DNA of 64,000 nucleotides from Thermus sp. LT1-2-5. GTDB taxonomy: Bacteria; Deinococcota; Deinococci; Deinococcales; Thermaceae. Each line of letters opens with the position of its first letter. Position 1 is the first letter of the stretch. The stretch spans positions 1-64,000 of the forward strand of contig NZ_BSRG01000009.1 in assembly GCF_040363165.1 (NCBI RefSeq), in the 5' to 3' direction. The notes under the pieces were generated by a model. It worked only from the letters and a program-made list of their open reading frames with translations. It was not told the DNA's origin and did not search any database. The translations under genes and the position numbers were made by a program. Shown one piece after another: positions 26,865-35,323 of this stretch.

Positions 26865-27215
26865 ATGAGGAGCGTTGCTTGAGGAGGTGGCCGGGGCTTT
26901 GGGGCGCTTCCGCCGTGCCAGGGAACGGGGTTGGCGCAAGGCGCTTTTGAGCCTTCTGGCGCAGGAAGAACGGAAGGTCCTGGCCCAGGGGGTGCGGGAG
27001 CTGAGGGCTACGGCCGCTTCCCAGGGGTTTACCGAAGAGGAAGCGCTCTGCCGCCTGGCCTTTCCCCGGACCCCGATGACGACCTCCTCTTGGGCCTCGC
27101 TTTGGCGGGGCGAGGGGACTGCGTGGTGACCGGGGACAAGGGCCACCTCCCAAGGCCTTGGGCCTGCGGGTTCTTCACGGTGAGGTCCTTGTTGCAGGAG
27201 GTGGGCGAATGGAGG
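26865..27215 (+). pseudogene. Decayed PIN-domain toxin-like gene
   Basis: Pieces of a PIN-domain ribonuclease of the PIN_3 toxin type lie in different frames. A start (ATG 26865, MRSVA then stop) is followed one frame over by LLEEVAGALGRFRR to EEALCRLAFPR, and after a missing G near 27070 by DPDDDLLLGLALAGRGDCVV and TGDKGHL in the first frame. DPDDD and VTGDK are the usual C-terminal active-site motifs. The N-terminal third with the first active-site Asp is missing and no clean stop remains. No antitoxin gene was recognised next to it. Confidence 0.6.
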
Positions 27216-27418
27216 TTCTCCTTCACGGCGATCTGCGCCGCTACGGCGAGCGCCTCCGGGTGGAGGCCAAGACCCCTAAGGAGGCCTTGGAGAAGCTGGG
27301 CGTTCCCTTGGAGGAGGTTTGGCTCTTGGCGGTGGGGGACAAGGTGGTAGGCCTCGAGGAGGAGGTGGAGGGTCCCTTGGAGGTCTACCCCTCCATCGCC
27401 GGGGGGTGGTATACTTGA
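27209..27418 (+). CDS. ThiS/MoaD-like ubiquitin-fold protein
   Basis: A 69-residue protein, MEVLLHGDLRRYGERLRVEA and onwards, with the beta-grasp pattern of sulfur carriers (ThiS/MoaD/ubiquitin-like). AGGAGGTG lies before the ATG. It ends SIAGGWYT, so the Gly-Gly that sulfur carriers need at their very C-terminus is followed by three extra residues. It may be processed, or be a non-carrier relative. Its last codons contain the TATACT -10 of the next gene. Confidence 0.6.
   Translation: MEVLLHGDLRRYGERLRVEAKTPKEALEKLGVPLEEVWLLAVGDKVVGLEEEVEGPLEVYPSIAGGWYT
27410..27415 (+). promoter_or_regulatory. -10 and structured leader of the DHS-like gene
   Basis: TATACT inside the end of the ThiS-like gene, then a G-rich leader of about 70 bases before the ATG. 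CCTGCC and GGCAGG can pair near its start, and AAAGGAG is the ribosome site. No known riboswitch class was recognised. Confidence 0.5.
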
Positions 27419-27494
27419 GGTCCTGCCCCAAGAAGGCAGGGGGCGCGAAAGGGGGGGAGCCGCCCAACGCCCACCCCGCGTAGAAAGGAGAAGC

Positions 27495-28517
27495 ATGGAG
27501 AAGAAGGACCTCCTCTCTACGCCCGTGGTCCCCATAGACATCAAGGCCTTTGATGCCGGGCCCATCCTCGAGGCTATGGGCAAAACCGCCTTCCAGGCCA
27601 GGAACCTCCACCGGGCGGCGGAGATCTACCTCAAGATGCTCCAAGACGACGCCGCCGTCATCCTCACCCTGGCGGGGAGCCTGGTTTCCGCCGGCCAAGG
27701 GCTCATCATCCACGACCTGATCCGGAAGGGCCTGGTGGACGCCATCGTGGCCACCGGGGCCAACATCGTGGACCAGGACTTCTTCGAGGCCCTGGGCCAC
27801 CGCCACTACCAGGGGGACCCCAAGGCCGACGACGAAACCCTGCGCCGCCTTTGGATTGACCGCATCTACGACACCTACATCGACGAGGAAGAACTAAGGC
27901 ACACCGACTACACCATCGCCGAGATCGCCGAGGGTTTGGAGCCCCGCCCTTACTCTAGCCGGGAGTTCATCTGGCACATGGGCCGCTACCTGGCGGAAAG
28001 GGGCCTAGGGGAAACCAGCATCGTCCGGGCGGCCTACGAGGAAGGGGTGCCCATCTTCGTCCCCGCCTTTTCCGACTCCTCCGCTGGGTTTGGCCTGGTC
28101 TACCACCAGGTGAAAAACCCCAAGGCCCACGTGAGCATCGATTCCGTGGCGGATTTCCGCGAGCTCACGGAGATCAAGCTAAAGGCGGGCACCACGGGGC
28201 TGGTGATGCTGGGGGGTGGGGTGCCTAAGAACTTCGCCCAGGACATCGTGGTGGCCGCTGAGGTCCTAGGCCATTCGGTGGAGATGCACAAGTACGCCAT
28301 CCAGATCACCGTGGCGGACGAGCGGGACGGGGGGCTTTCCGGCTCCACCCTTTCCGAGGCGCAAAGCTGGGGCAAGGTGGACGCCGCCCTGTCCCAGATG
28401 GTCTTCGCTGAGGCCACCTTGGCTTTTCCTCTTCTCGCCTCCTACGTCTACCACCGGGCCCCCATGCGGGCCAAGCGCCGCTACGTCGACCTCTTCCGCA
28501 AGGAGGTACCCGCTTAG
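27495..28517 (+). CDS. Deoxyhypusine-synthase-like enzyme
   Basis: A 340-residue member of the deoxyhypusine synthase family. It has the NAD-binding and spermidine-site pattern GLVDAIVATGANIVDQDF, VPIFVPAFSDSSAGFG and VMLGGGVPKNFAQD, where the lysine corresponds to the catalytic Lys. Bacteria lack eIF5A, and bacterial members are known or proposed to make polyamines such as homospermidine; Thermus is rich in unusual polyamines, so that role is likely (inference). It has its own promoter, a structured leader and a strong terminator. Confidence 0.85.
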   Translation: MEKKDLLSTPVVPIDIKAFDAGPILEAMGKTAFQARNLHRAAEIYLKMLQDDAAVILTLAGSLVSAGQGLIIHDLIRKGLVDAIVATGANIVDQDFFEALGHRHYQGDPKADDETLRRLWIDRIYDTYIDEEELRHTDYTIAEIAEGLEPRPYSSREFIWHMGRYLAERGLGETSIVRAAYEEGVPIFVPAFSDSSAGFGLVYHQVKNPKAHVSIDSVADFRELTEIKLKAGTTGLVMLGGGVPKNFAQDIVVAAEVLGHSVEMHKYAIQITVADERDGGLSGSTLSEAQSWGKVDAALSQMVFAEATLAFPLLASYVYHRAPMRAKRRYVDLFRKEVPA

Positions 28518-28529
28518 GGCCCAAAGACC

Positions 28530-28558
28530 CCGGGGGGGCGGCTTTACCGCCCCCCCGG
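28530..28558 (+). terminator. Hairpin terminator after the DHS-like gene
   Basis: CCGGGGGGGCGG (28530-28541) and its perfect complement (28547-28558) form a 12-bp stem with loop CTTTA, followed by CGATTT. The T-run is short but the stem is very strong. Confidence 0.7.
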
Positions 28559-28566
28559 CGATTTGG

Positions 28567-28572
28567 TACACT
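28567..28572 (+). promoter_or_regulatory. Leaderless -10 of the methyltransferase/TPR gene
   Basis: TACACT eight bases before the ATG at 28581, immediately behind the terminator of the preceding gene. Confidence 0.5.
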
Positions 28573-28580
28573 CCCGGCAA

Positions 28581-31340
28581 ATGCCCGACGAGCTAAGGCT
28601 CTACCTAAAGGAGCGCTTCGGCGTCTTGGGCCCGGTTTCCCCGGGGCGCTTTGAGGCGGAGCTGGCCAAGCGGGTGGGAAGCCCCGCCCGGCGGGAGCCC
28701 GTGCTCAAGGCCTGGCGCGCCTACTTGGCCGGAGGGGGCAAGGAGGCGGTGCGAAGTTTCTACCGGGAGGTGCTCCAGGTCCCCAAGGGGGAGGCCTTGG
28801 TCTACGGCATGCACCTTCCCTTCTTGGAGTTCTACGCCAAGGAGGTGCCTTCCCGGGTGGAGGGGCGGGTCTTGGAGGTGGGGGCGTTTACGGGGGCCTT
28901 GGTGGGCTACCTGCAAAGGAAGCGGCCCGAGCTTTCCTGGAACGCCCTGGACGGGGTGGAGGAGGCGGTGGCCCTGGGGCGGAAGCGGGTACCCGAGGTG
29001 GCGTGGCACCTGGGGTGGGCGGAGGCGGTGGACCTCCCCCCCTTTGACACCCTTTTGCTCCTCTCCGTCTTCCCCGAAGGGCTGGTGGACCAGGACTTGG
29101 AGAGCCGCCTGGAGCCCGAGGCCTTTTGGAAGCGCTTCGCCTTCTTTGAGCGCCTGCCCCTTTTCGCTAGGCTTCTGAAGCCAGGGGGGCTTCTCGTCTA
29201 CGGCCACGGGCCCTTTTTGGGCAAAAGCCTCGAGGGGGTGGAGGAGGGCCTGAGGCGGCTCGGCTTCCAGGAGGTGGCGCGGGTGGGGGAAGGGGAGTAC
29301 TTCCTGGTCCTTGCCCGCAGGCCCGAGGCCTTTGCCCAGGTCCTGGCGGAGGAGGCCCTTTGGGAGGAGCCCGCCTTGGAGCCGGTGGCGGCCTTGGCGC
29401 AAGGGCCTGACCTGGCCCGGGTGCGGGCGCTTTTGGAGGCGGGGCAGTACGCCGAGGTCCTTTCCCTCCTACCTGAGGGGGTGGAGGGGGAGGCGGCCTA
29501 CCTTCGGGGGAAGGCCCTTTTCGCCCTCTCCCGCTTCGCCGAGGCGGAGGAGGCCTTGCGGCGGGCCCTTTCCGAGGAGGCGGAGGACCTTAGGGCCTTG
29601 GTGTTGGTGGAGCTTGGGGAGTACGCCCGGGCCCAGGGACGCCTCGAGGCCTTGGCGGGGCGGGGCGGGCGGTACCGCTTGGCCTTGGGCCGGGTTTACC
29701 TGGCCCAGGGGCGGTACGCCGACGCCTTGAGGCAGTTCGTGGAATCGGGCCTGCCCGAGGCAGAGCTGTACGTGCGGGAGGCCCTGGAGCGCATCACCGA
29801 GCGCATGCGCCGCTACGCCAAGGAGGGGGAGTGGGCGGAGGTGAGCCGCCGGGCGGAGTTCGTGGAAGACCTCTCCCCGGGCCTCCTCACCCGGGAGATG
29901 CTCCGGCTGGGCCTGAGGGCGGCCCTTCTTCAGGGCCTCTTTGCCCGGGCGGAGCGCTACGCACGGCGGCTTGCGGACCTGGACGAGGCGGAGGGGTTTT
30001 TGGGACTGGCCTTGGCCGCCTTGCGCCTGCGCACCCCCTTGGACCATAAGGGGGAGGACCTCAAGGGGGTGGAGCCGTACCTCACGGAGGCTTTGGCCCG
30101 GGCGGAGATCCCGGAAGCCCTCCTGCTTTTGGGCGTATTGCGGGAGCGGGAAGGGCGCTACCGCGAAGCCCTTTACCTCTTGGAGCGGGCGGCCCGGCAC
30201 GGGGAGGGGGAGGTGGCGGGGCTTGCGTACCACCACCTGGCGGAGGTGAAGCGGGCCCTGCGGCGCCCCCTTAAGGAGGTGCTGGGGGACCACAAACGGG
30301 CCCACGCCCTGAGGGCCTACCCTGCCCCTTACCTGTTCCGCCTGGCCCAGGAGGCCCTGGCGGGGGGGGAGGAGGTCTTGGCCCGGGAGCTCCTCTCCCG
30401 GGCCCGGGACGCCGGCCTCGCCGAGGTGGCGGAGGAGGACCTAAAAGGGCTTCTTTCCCTCCTGGAACGGCTAGAAGGCCCCTGGGCCGCCTTCCACGTC
30501 CTCTACCAGGCCTTAGGCCGCACCCCCGAGCCCCCCTTGGAGCTTTTGGCCTTGGCCTACCGCCTTTCCCGCTCCTTCCGGGAAAGCCCGGAGGCGGAGG
30601 CGGTGCGGGGGCAGTACCTGGCGGCCCTTTACGCCTCGGGGCGGGTGGGGGAGGCGGAGGCGCTGTTAAAGGCGGAGCTGAGCCAAAATCCCCAGGCCCT
30701 GGAGGTCCTCTTTGACCTGGCGGAGCACCAGGAGGCCCAGGGGAACTGGCGCCAGGCGGCGGAGTACTGGCAGAAGGCCCTGGAGGTGACCCTCTACCGG
30801 GAGAAGGACCTAGAGCTTGCCCGGGAGCTTCTCAGGAACCTGCTCTTCCTGAAACCCCACGACGAAAGCCTCCTCCTCTACCTGGAGGAGCTCAAGGCGG
30901 TGGCCCGGGGCCTCGAGGCCTTGGGAGAAGAGGCCAAGCCCCTGCCCCAAAGCGGGGAGGAGCTTCTGGAGGAGGCGCTTCCTCGCTTCCACGGGGAGCA
31001 CCTTTTGGTGGTGGGGGGGCACACGCAACTCCGAAGCCGCCTGGTGCCCTTCCTGGAAGGCCGGGGGCTCAAGGTGGACTGGTTCGATGCGGATAGCGCC
31101 GGGGTAGGGAAGGAGGCCCTAAAGCGCATCCTGAACCGCTTGGAGCGGGCCCACGGCCTCATGATCGTCTCTAGCTACGTGGGGCACGACCTCTCCGAGC
31201 CGGTGCGCCAGGAGGCGGAGCGCCTGGGCATCCCGGTCCACATCATCCCCGGGCGGGCCCGGGGGGCCACGGGCTTTCTCCGGGCCCTTAAGGGCTTCGC
31301 CCCCGAACTCTTCAAGCGGGCCCTCAAGGGGGTACAGTAA
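28581..31340 (+). CDS. Methyltransferase / TPR / DUF2325 multidomain protein
   Basis: A 919-residue protein with three parts. Residues about 70-245 look like a Rossmann methyltransferase, with VLEVGAFTGALVGYLQ as SAM motif I near residue 98 and LLKPGGLLVYGHGP as a later motif. Residues about 270-790 are Ala/Leu-rich helical repeats of TPR type. Residues about 803-905 (HLLVVGGHTQLRSRLVPFLE, MIVSSYVGHDLSEPV) match the pattern of DUF2325. I know no characterised protein with this combination. It is cytosolic by sequence and lies alone between a terminator and mqnD. Confidence 0.7.
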   Translation: MPDELRLYLKERFGVLGPVSPGRFEAELAKRVGSPARREPVLKAWRAYLAGGGKEAVRSFYREVLQVPKGEALVYGMHLPFLEFYAKEVPSRVEGRVLEVGAFTGALVGYLQRKRPELSWNALDGVEEAVALGRKRVPEVAWHLGWAEAVDLPPFDTLLLLSVFPEGLVDQDLESRLEPEAFWKRFAFFERLPLFARLLKPGGLLVYGHGPFLGKSLEGVEEGLRRLGFQEVARVGEGEYFLVLARRPEAFAQVLAEEALWEEPALEPVAALAQGPDLARVRALLEAGQYAEVLSLLPEGVEGEAAYLRGKALFALSRFAEAEEALRRALSEEAEDLRALVLVELGEYARAQGRLEALAGRGGRYRLALGRVYLAQGRYADALRQFVESGLPEAELYVREALERITERMRRYAKEGEWAEVSRRAEFVEDLSPGLLTREMLRLGLRAALLQGLFARAERYARRLADLDEAEGFLGLALAALRLRTPLDHKGEDLKGVEPYLTEALARAEIPEALLLLGVLREREGRYREALYLLERAARHGEGEVAGLAYHHLAEVKRALRRPLKEVLGDHKRAHALRAYPAPYLFRLAQEALAGGEEVLARELLSRARDAGLAEVAEEDLKGLLSLLERLEGPWAAFHVLYQALGRTPEPPLELLALAYRLSRSFRESPEAEAVRGQYLAALYASGRVGEAEALLKAELSQNPQALEVLFDLAEHQEAQGNWRQAAEYWQKALEVTLYREKDLELARELLRNLLFLKPHDESLLLYLEELKAVARGLEALGEEAKPLPQSGEELLEEALPRFHGEHLLVVGGHTQLRSRLVPFLEGRGLKVDWFDADSAGVGKEALKRILNRLERAHGLMIVSSYVGHDLSEPVRQEAERLGIPVHIIPGRARGATGFLRALKGFAPELFKRALKGVQ

Positions 31341-31345
31341 GGGGC

Positions 31346-32164
31346 ATGGAGGCCTTAAAGCTCGGCTACTCCCCCTGCCCCAACGACACCTTCATCTTCT
31401 ACGCCCTGGTGCACGGCGAGGTGCCAAGCCCCTTGCCCGTGGAAGCGGTCTTGGAGGACGTGGAAACCCTAAACCGCTGGGCCCTAGAGGGAAGGCTTCC
31501 CCTCACCAAGCTCTCCTACGCCGCCTACGGCCGGGTGCGGGAGCGGTATGTGGCCCTGCGGAGCGGGGGGGCCTTGGGTCGGGGGGTAGGGCCCTTGCTG
31601 GTGGCCAGGAAACCGTTAAAGAGCCTGGAAGGGGCTCGGGTGGCCATCCCCGGGCGGAACACCACCGCCTTTTTGCTCCTTTCCCTTTACGCCCAGGGTT
31701 TCCACCCGGTGGAGGTGCGCTACGACCGGATCATGCCCCTGGTGGCCCAAGGCGAGGTGGAGGCGGGGCTCATCATCCACGAAAGCCGCTTCACCTACCC
31801 CCAGTACGGCCTGGTGAAACTTCTGGACCTGGGGGAGTGGTGGGAGGCCGAGACGGGCCTACCCCTCCCCCTGGGGGCCATCCTGGCCCGGCGGGACCTG
31901 GGGGGGGACCTCATCCGGGCCCTGGACGAGGCGGTGCGGCAGAGCCTGGAATACGCCTTCGCCCACCCCGAAAGAACCCTTCCCTACCTCAAGGCCCACG
32001 CCCAGGAGCTTTCCGAGGAGGTGATCTGGGCCCACGTGCGCACCTATGTGAACCCCTTTAGCCTGGACGTGGGGGAGGAGGGGGAAAAGGCGGTGGAGCG
32101 GCTCTTTTCCCTGGCGGAGGCCAGGGGGCTGATCCCGCCCTCCTCCTTGCCCCTTTTCCGGTAG
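31346..32164 (+). CDS. mqnD: 1,4-dihydroxy-6-naphthoate synthase MqnD
   Basis: A 272-residue enzyme of the futalosine menaquinone pathway, converting cyclic dehypoxanthine futalosine to 1,4-dihydroxy-6-naphthoate. LKLGYSPCPNDTFIFYALVH, VAIPGRNTTAFLLLSLYA and GLIIHESRFTYPQYG are characteristic, with the catalytic histidine in IIHESRF. It closely matches the T. thermophilus MqnD of known structure. It starts 5 bases after the preceding gene, whose last codons hold a possible TACAGT -10 (31333-31338). The TAG stop is part of the -10 of the next gene. Confidence 0.95.
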   Translation: MEALKLGYSPCPNDTFIFYALVHGEVPSPLPVEAVLEDVETLNRWALEGRLPLTKLSYAAYGRVRERYVALRSGGALGRGVGPLLVARKPLKSLEGARVAIPGRNTTAFLLLSLYAQGFHPVEVRYDRIMPLVAQGEVEAGLIIHESRFTYPQYGLVKLLDLGEWWEAETGLPLPLGAILARRDLGGDLIRALDEAVRQSLEYAFAHPERTLPYLKAHAQELSEEVIWAHVRTYVNPFSLDVGEEGEKAVERLFSLAEARGLIPPSSLPLFR

Positions 32165-32167
32165 ACT
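32162..32167 (+). promoter_or_regulatory. Leaderless -10 of the CRP/FNR gene
   Basis: TAGACT, six bases before ATG 32174; its TAG is the mqnD stop codon. Confidence 0.55.
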
Positions 32168-32173
32168 CGGGGC

Positions 32174-32797
32174 ATGTTCCAGGAACTTCCCCTCGAGGCC
32201 CGGCGGGAGGCGGCCCGGGTCTTCCTGCCCCTCAGGGTGCGGCGGGGGGCCACCCTGTACGCCCTAGGGGATGGGGTGGATGGGGTCTACCTGGTGCGGG
32301 AAGGGCTTCTTTGGCTGGAGGGCCCCCGCTCGGCCACCGGGGAGGCGGCCAGCCTGGGGGTGGTGGGGCCAGGGGGGCTTCTGGGGGAGGAGGCCTTGGT
32401 GGGGGAGAGGCAGCGCACCGCCGGGGCCACGGCCCTCACCTACGCCGAGCTCCTCTTCGCCAAGGCCGAGGAGCTTGCGGCGCTAAGGCGTTTTCCGGAA
32501 GTGGAGGCCTTTTTCCTCAAGGCCCTGTACCGAAGGCTCAAGGCCACGGAACGGGAGCTTTGGGCAGCCCGCCACCTTTCCGTGGGCCAGCGCCTGGCCC
32601 GCCTCCTCTTGGATCTGGCCCGGGAAGGGGAGGTGGCCCTTTCCCACCAGGACCTGGCCCACATGGTGGGGGCCACCCGGGAAACGGTGACCAAGCTCCT
32701 GGGGGAGTGGGCCCTTAAGGGCTTGGTGGACCTGGGCTACCGCCGGGTGGAGCTTCAGGACAAGGAAGCCCTTGCCCGCTTGGCCGAGGCGCTATAG
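32174..32797 (+). CDS. CRP/FNR family transcriptional regulator
   Basis: A 207-residue regulator with an N-terminal cyclic-nucleotide-binding-like beta-roll (GATLYALGDGVDGVYLVREG, GPGGLLGEEALVGERQRTAG), a long dimer helix and a C-terminal winged helix with LSHQDLAHMVGATRETVTKLL as recognition helix. There are no FNR-type clustered cysteines, so an iron-sulfur sensor is unlikely. T. thermophilus has several such proteins, one of them next to mqnD. Ligand and regulon unknown. Its stop lies in the -10 of bshC. Confidence 0.9.
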   Translation: MFQELPLEARREAARVFLPLRVRRGATLYALGDGVDGVYLVREGLLWLEGPRSATGEAASLGVVGPGGLLGEEALVGERQRTAGATALTYAELLFAKAEELAALRRFPEVEAFFLKALYRRLKATERELWAARHLSVGQRLARLLLDLAREGEVALSHQDLAHMVGATRETVTKLLGEWALKGLVDLGYRRVELQDKEALARLAEAL

Positions 32798-32800
32798 GCT
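32795..32800 (+). promoter_or_regulatory. Leaderless -10 of bshC
   Basis: TAGGCT, eight bases before ATG 32809; its TAG is the stop codon of the CRP/FNR gene. Confidence 0.45.
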
Positions 32801-32808
32801 TTAAAGCC

Positions 32809-34263
32809 ATGGAAACCGCCCTCTTGGCCCGCCTCCTGGGCCTGCCCCAAGGGGAGGAGGCCCTGAAGGAACGCCTGGGCCGGATGGCCCACCCGGGCCT
32901 GCTCGAGGCTTTAAGGGCTTACCTGAAGCGCCTAGGGGCGCCCCCAGAACCCTTGGCCGCCTTGGAAGGGCTTGCCCGGGGGGCGGTGGTCACGGGGCAA
33001 CAGGCGGGGCTTTTGGGCGGGCCTTCCCTCACCTTCTACAAGGCCCACACCGCCCTCGCCTTGGCGCACGGGGTAGGGGGGAGTGCGGTGTTCTGGGTGG
33101 CCTCCCAGGACCACGACGTGGAGGAGGTGCGCCACCTCCACCTCCTCCTGGACGAGGAGGTGAGGACCCTTTCCCTTCCCTTGCCCCCCTTGCCCGCAGG
33201 GCGCATCCCCTTGGCCGCCTACCGGGAGGACCTTAGGGCTTTCCTCGGGCCTTGGGCCAAGGACCCGCGGGTGGCTTACGCCCTGGAGGGGAAGACGCTT
33301 TCCGAGTTCTTCGCCCGCACCCTCCTGGCCTTTTTGGGGGAGCGAGGGCTCATCCCCTTTGACCCCATGGCCGAGGAGCTTGCCCCCCTTTTCCTGGAGG
33401 CCTTGGAGCGGGAGCTTTCCGACCCCCTGGCCAGCGCCGAGGCCATCAACCGGGAGGCGGAAAGGATCCGGGCCCTAGGGGGGAAGCCCCCCTTACGGCG
33501 CAAGCCCGGGGCCACCAACCTCTTTCTGGAAACCGATGCCCGCCGCCTCCTCTTCTACGAGGATGGGGCCTTCACCGATGGGGTGCGCCGCTACACGGCC
33601 AAGGAGCTCTGGGAGCTCGCGCGCCAAGACCCCTCCCGCCTCACCCCGGCTGCGGGGCTCAGGCCTGTCTTCCAAGACCTGGTCCTGCCCACGGCAGGTT
33701 TTGTGGTGGGGCCCAACGAGTTCCGCTATGTGGCGGAGCTTTCCCGGGTCTACGCCCTTTATGGCCTTCCCATGCCCGCCCTGTTTCTGAGGCTTCAGGG
33801 CGTGGTTCTGGAACCGCCTATCCGGCGCATACTGGAAAACTACCGCCTGTCCCCCTGGGCCTTTGTGGAGCGGGGAGAGGAGGCCTTTTTGGAAGCGGTC
33901 CGGGGTGTCTTGGAGGACTACCGTTCCTTGGAGGAGGAGCTTCGGGAGCTTCTGGACCGGCTGGAGGCCTTGCAGGCCCGGGCCAAGGCCCTGGAGCCCC
34001 CCCTGGAGCGCCCTTTCCGCCGCTTCCGGGTGCGGCTTGCGGGGGAGGGGGAAAGGCTCTTGCGCAAGCTCCTTAGGGCTCGCATGGGCAAGGATGCGGT
34101 GCTTAAGGGGCACCTCGCCCGGCTTAAACGCCACCTCCTGCCCTTGGGGATGCCCCAGGAGCGGGTTTACCCCTTCGCCATGTACGCCCTGCGCCACCCG
34201 GAGGCCTTGGCCCGCTTGGCGGAGGCCCCGCCCCAGGGTAAGGCCACCTTGGTCTTGGGCTAG
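32809..34263 (+). CDS. bshC: Bacillithiol cysteine-adding enzyme BshC
   Basis: A 484-residue BshC-family protein, the putative ligase adding cysteine to glucosamine-malate in the last step of bacillithiol synthesis. Family signatures are AVVTGQQAGLLGGPSLTFYK, AVFWVASQDHDVEEVRHLHL and LPTAGFVVGPNEFRYVAEL, followed by a long coiled segment around residues 360-400. BshB, the deacetylase of the same pathway, is likely encoded at 54029; a bshA gene was not seen in the window. Confidence 0.9.
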   Translation: METALLARLLGLPQGEEALKERLGRMAHPGLLEALRAYLKRLGAPPEPLAALEGLARGAVVTGQQAGLLGGPSLTFYKAHTALALAHGVGGSAVFWVASQDHDVEEVRHLHLLLDEEVRTLSLPLPPLPAGRIPLAAYREDLRAFLGPWAKDPRVAYALEGKTLSEFFARTLLAFLGERGLIPFDPMAEELAPLFLEALERELSDPLASAEAINREAERIRALGGKPPLRRKPGATNLFLETDARRLLFYEDGAFTDGVRRYTAKELWELARQDPSRLTPAAGLRPVFQDLVLPTAGFVVGPNEFRYVAELSRVYALYGLPMPALFLRLQGVVLEPPIRRILENYRLSPWAFVERGEEAFLEAVRGVLEDYRSLEEELRELLDRLEALQARAKALEPPLERPFRRFRVRLAGEGERLLRKLLRARMGKDAVLKGHLARLKRHLLPLGMPQERVYPFAMYALRHPEALARLAEAPPQGKATLVLG

Positions 34264-34279
34264 GATGGAGGGGAAGGCT

Positions 34280-35323
34280 ATGGTGCGCTTCTGGCCCCTT
34301 ATGCTCCTTCCCCTGCTCGCCCTCTTCCCCACCCGGGGGCAGGGGCAGGACCTCCTCCTGCGGGTCCTCCTCCAAGAGGTGCCCCCGGGGCAGGCGGTAC
34401 GCCTGACCCTCCCTTCCGGGGAGGTGCGCGCCTTGGCCGCCGGGGAAGGGGTGGTGCTGGAGGGGCGCCTTGGGTCCTCCTTTGACCTGGAGGTGCCCTA
34501 CTTTAGCCTCGAGGGCCGCCCCTACCGGGGTGGGGTGCGGCTTTTGGCCCAGGGGGGAAGGCTTCTCGTGGTCAACCTGGTCCTCCTGGAGGACTACCTC
34601 CTGGGGGTTCTGCCCGGGGAGATGCCCGAGGGGTTTCCCCTGGAGGCCTTGAAGGCCCAGGCGGTCCTGGCCCGCACCTTCGCCGTGAACCGCCTGAACC
34701 CAAAGGCGCCCTACGACCTCTGCGCCAGCGAGCTTTGCCAGGTCTATCTGGGCTTTGCCGCCGAGAAGCCCAAGTACGCCCAGGCGGTGTCCGCCACCCG
34801 GGGCCAGGTCCTAAGCTACGGCGGTAAGGCCATCTCCGCCCTGTACCACGCCGACTCCGGGGGCATGACCGCAGGGAGCGAGGAGGTGTTCCAAAAGGCC
34901 CTCCCCTACCTCCGCCCCCGGCCCGACCCCTACGCCAAGGGGCCCAAGAGCGCCTGGCGGGTTTCCGTGTCCAAGGCGGCGGCGGAGCAGGCCCTCAGGG
35001 CCTTGGGCTACACCCCCAAAGGGGAGGAGGCCCCCCAGGTGTTGGAGCGTAGCCCCTCGGGCCGGGCTTGGCGGGTGCGCCTTATGGGGGTGGAGGTGCA
35101 AGGCCCAGAGGCCCAGCGCCTCCTCCGCCTCATGGGCCTCCCCTCGGCCCTGGCGGAGTTCCAGGGCTTTTGGGCGGTGGGCCGGGGGGCCGGGCACGGG
35201 GTGGGGCTTTCCCAGTGGGGGGCCAAGGGGATGGCGGAGGCGGGCTTTGACCACCGGGAGATCCTGGGCCACTACTTCCCCGGCACCTTCCTCTCCGAGC
35301 TTCTCTTGGCAGGGGTGCCCTAG
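34280..35323 (+). CDS. SpoIID/LytB-domain secreted protein
   Basis: A 347-residue protein with a signal peptide (VRFWPLMLLPLLALFPTRGQG). The SpoIID core is clear: LEDYLLGVLPGEMPEGFPLE, LKAQAVLARTFAVNRL, ALYHADSGGMTAGSEEVFQK and GRGAGHGVGLSQWGAKGMAE. SpoIID in Bacillus is a lytic transglycosylase acting on denuded glycan; in a non-sporulating Thermus it is probably a peptidoglycan remodelling enzyme (inference). ATG 34280 was preferred over ATG 34265 because GGAGG lies eight bases before it. Confidence 0.88.
   Translation: MVRFWPLMLLPLLALFPTRGQGQDLLLRVLLQEVPPGQAVRLTLPSGEVRALAAGEGVVLEGRLGSSFDLEVPYFSLEGRPYRGGVRLLAQGGRLLVVNLVLLEDYLLGVLPGEMPEGFPLEALKAQAVLARTFAVNRLNPKAPYDLCASELCQVYLGFAAEKPKYAQAVSATRGQVLSYGGKAISALYHADSGGMTAGSEEVFQKALPYLRPRPDPYAKGPKSAWRVSVSKAAAEQALRALGYTPKGEEAPQVLERSPSGRAWRVRLMGVEVQGPEAQRLLRLMGLPSALAEFQGFWAVGRGAGHGVGLSQWGAKGMAEAGFDHREILGHYFPGTFLSELLLAGVP

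Noticed and set aside
33863-34264. N-terminal extension of the SpoIID-like protein over bshC
   Set aside because: The extension is the out-of-frame bshC end; a signal peptide starts at ATG 34280 with a ribosome site.
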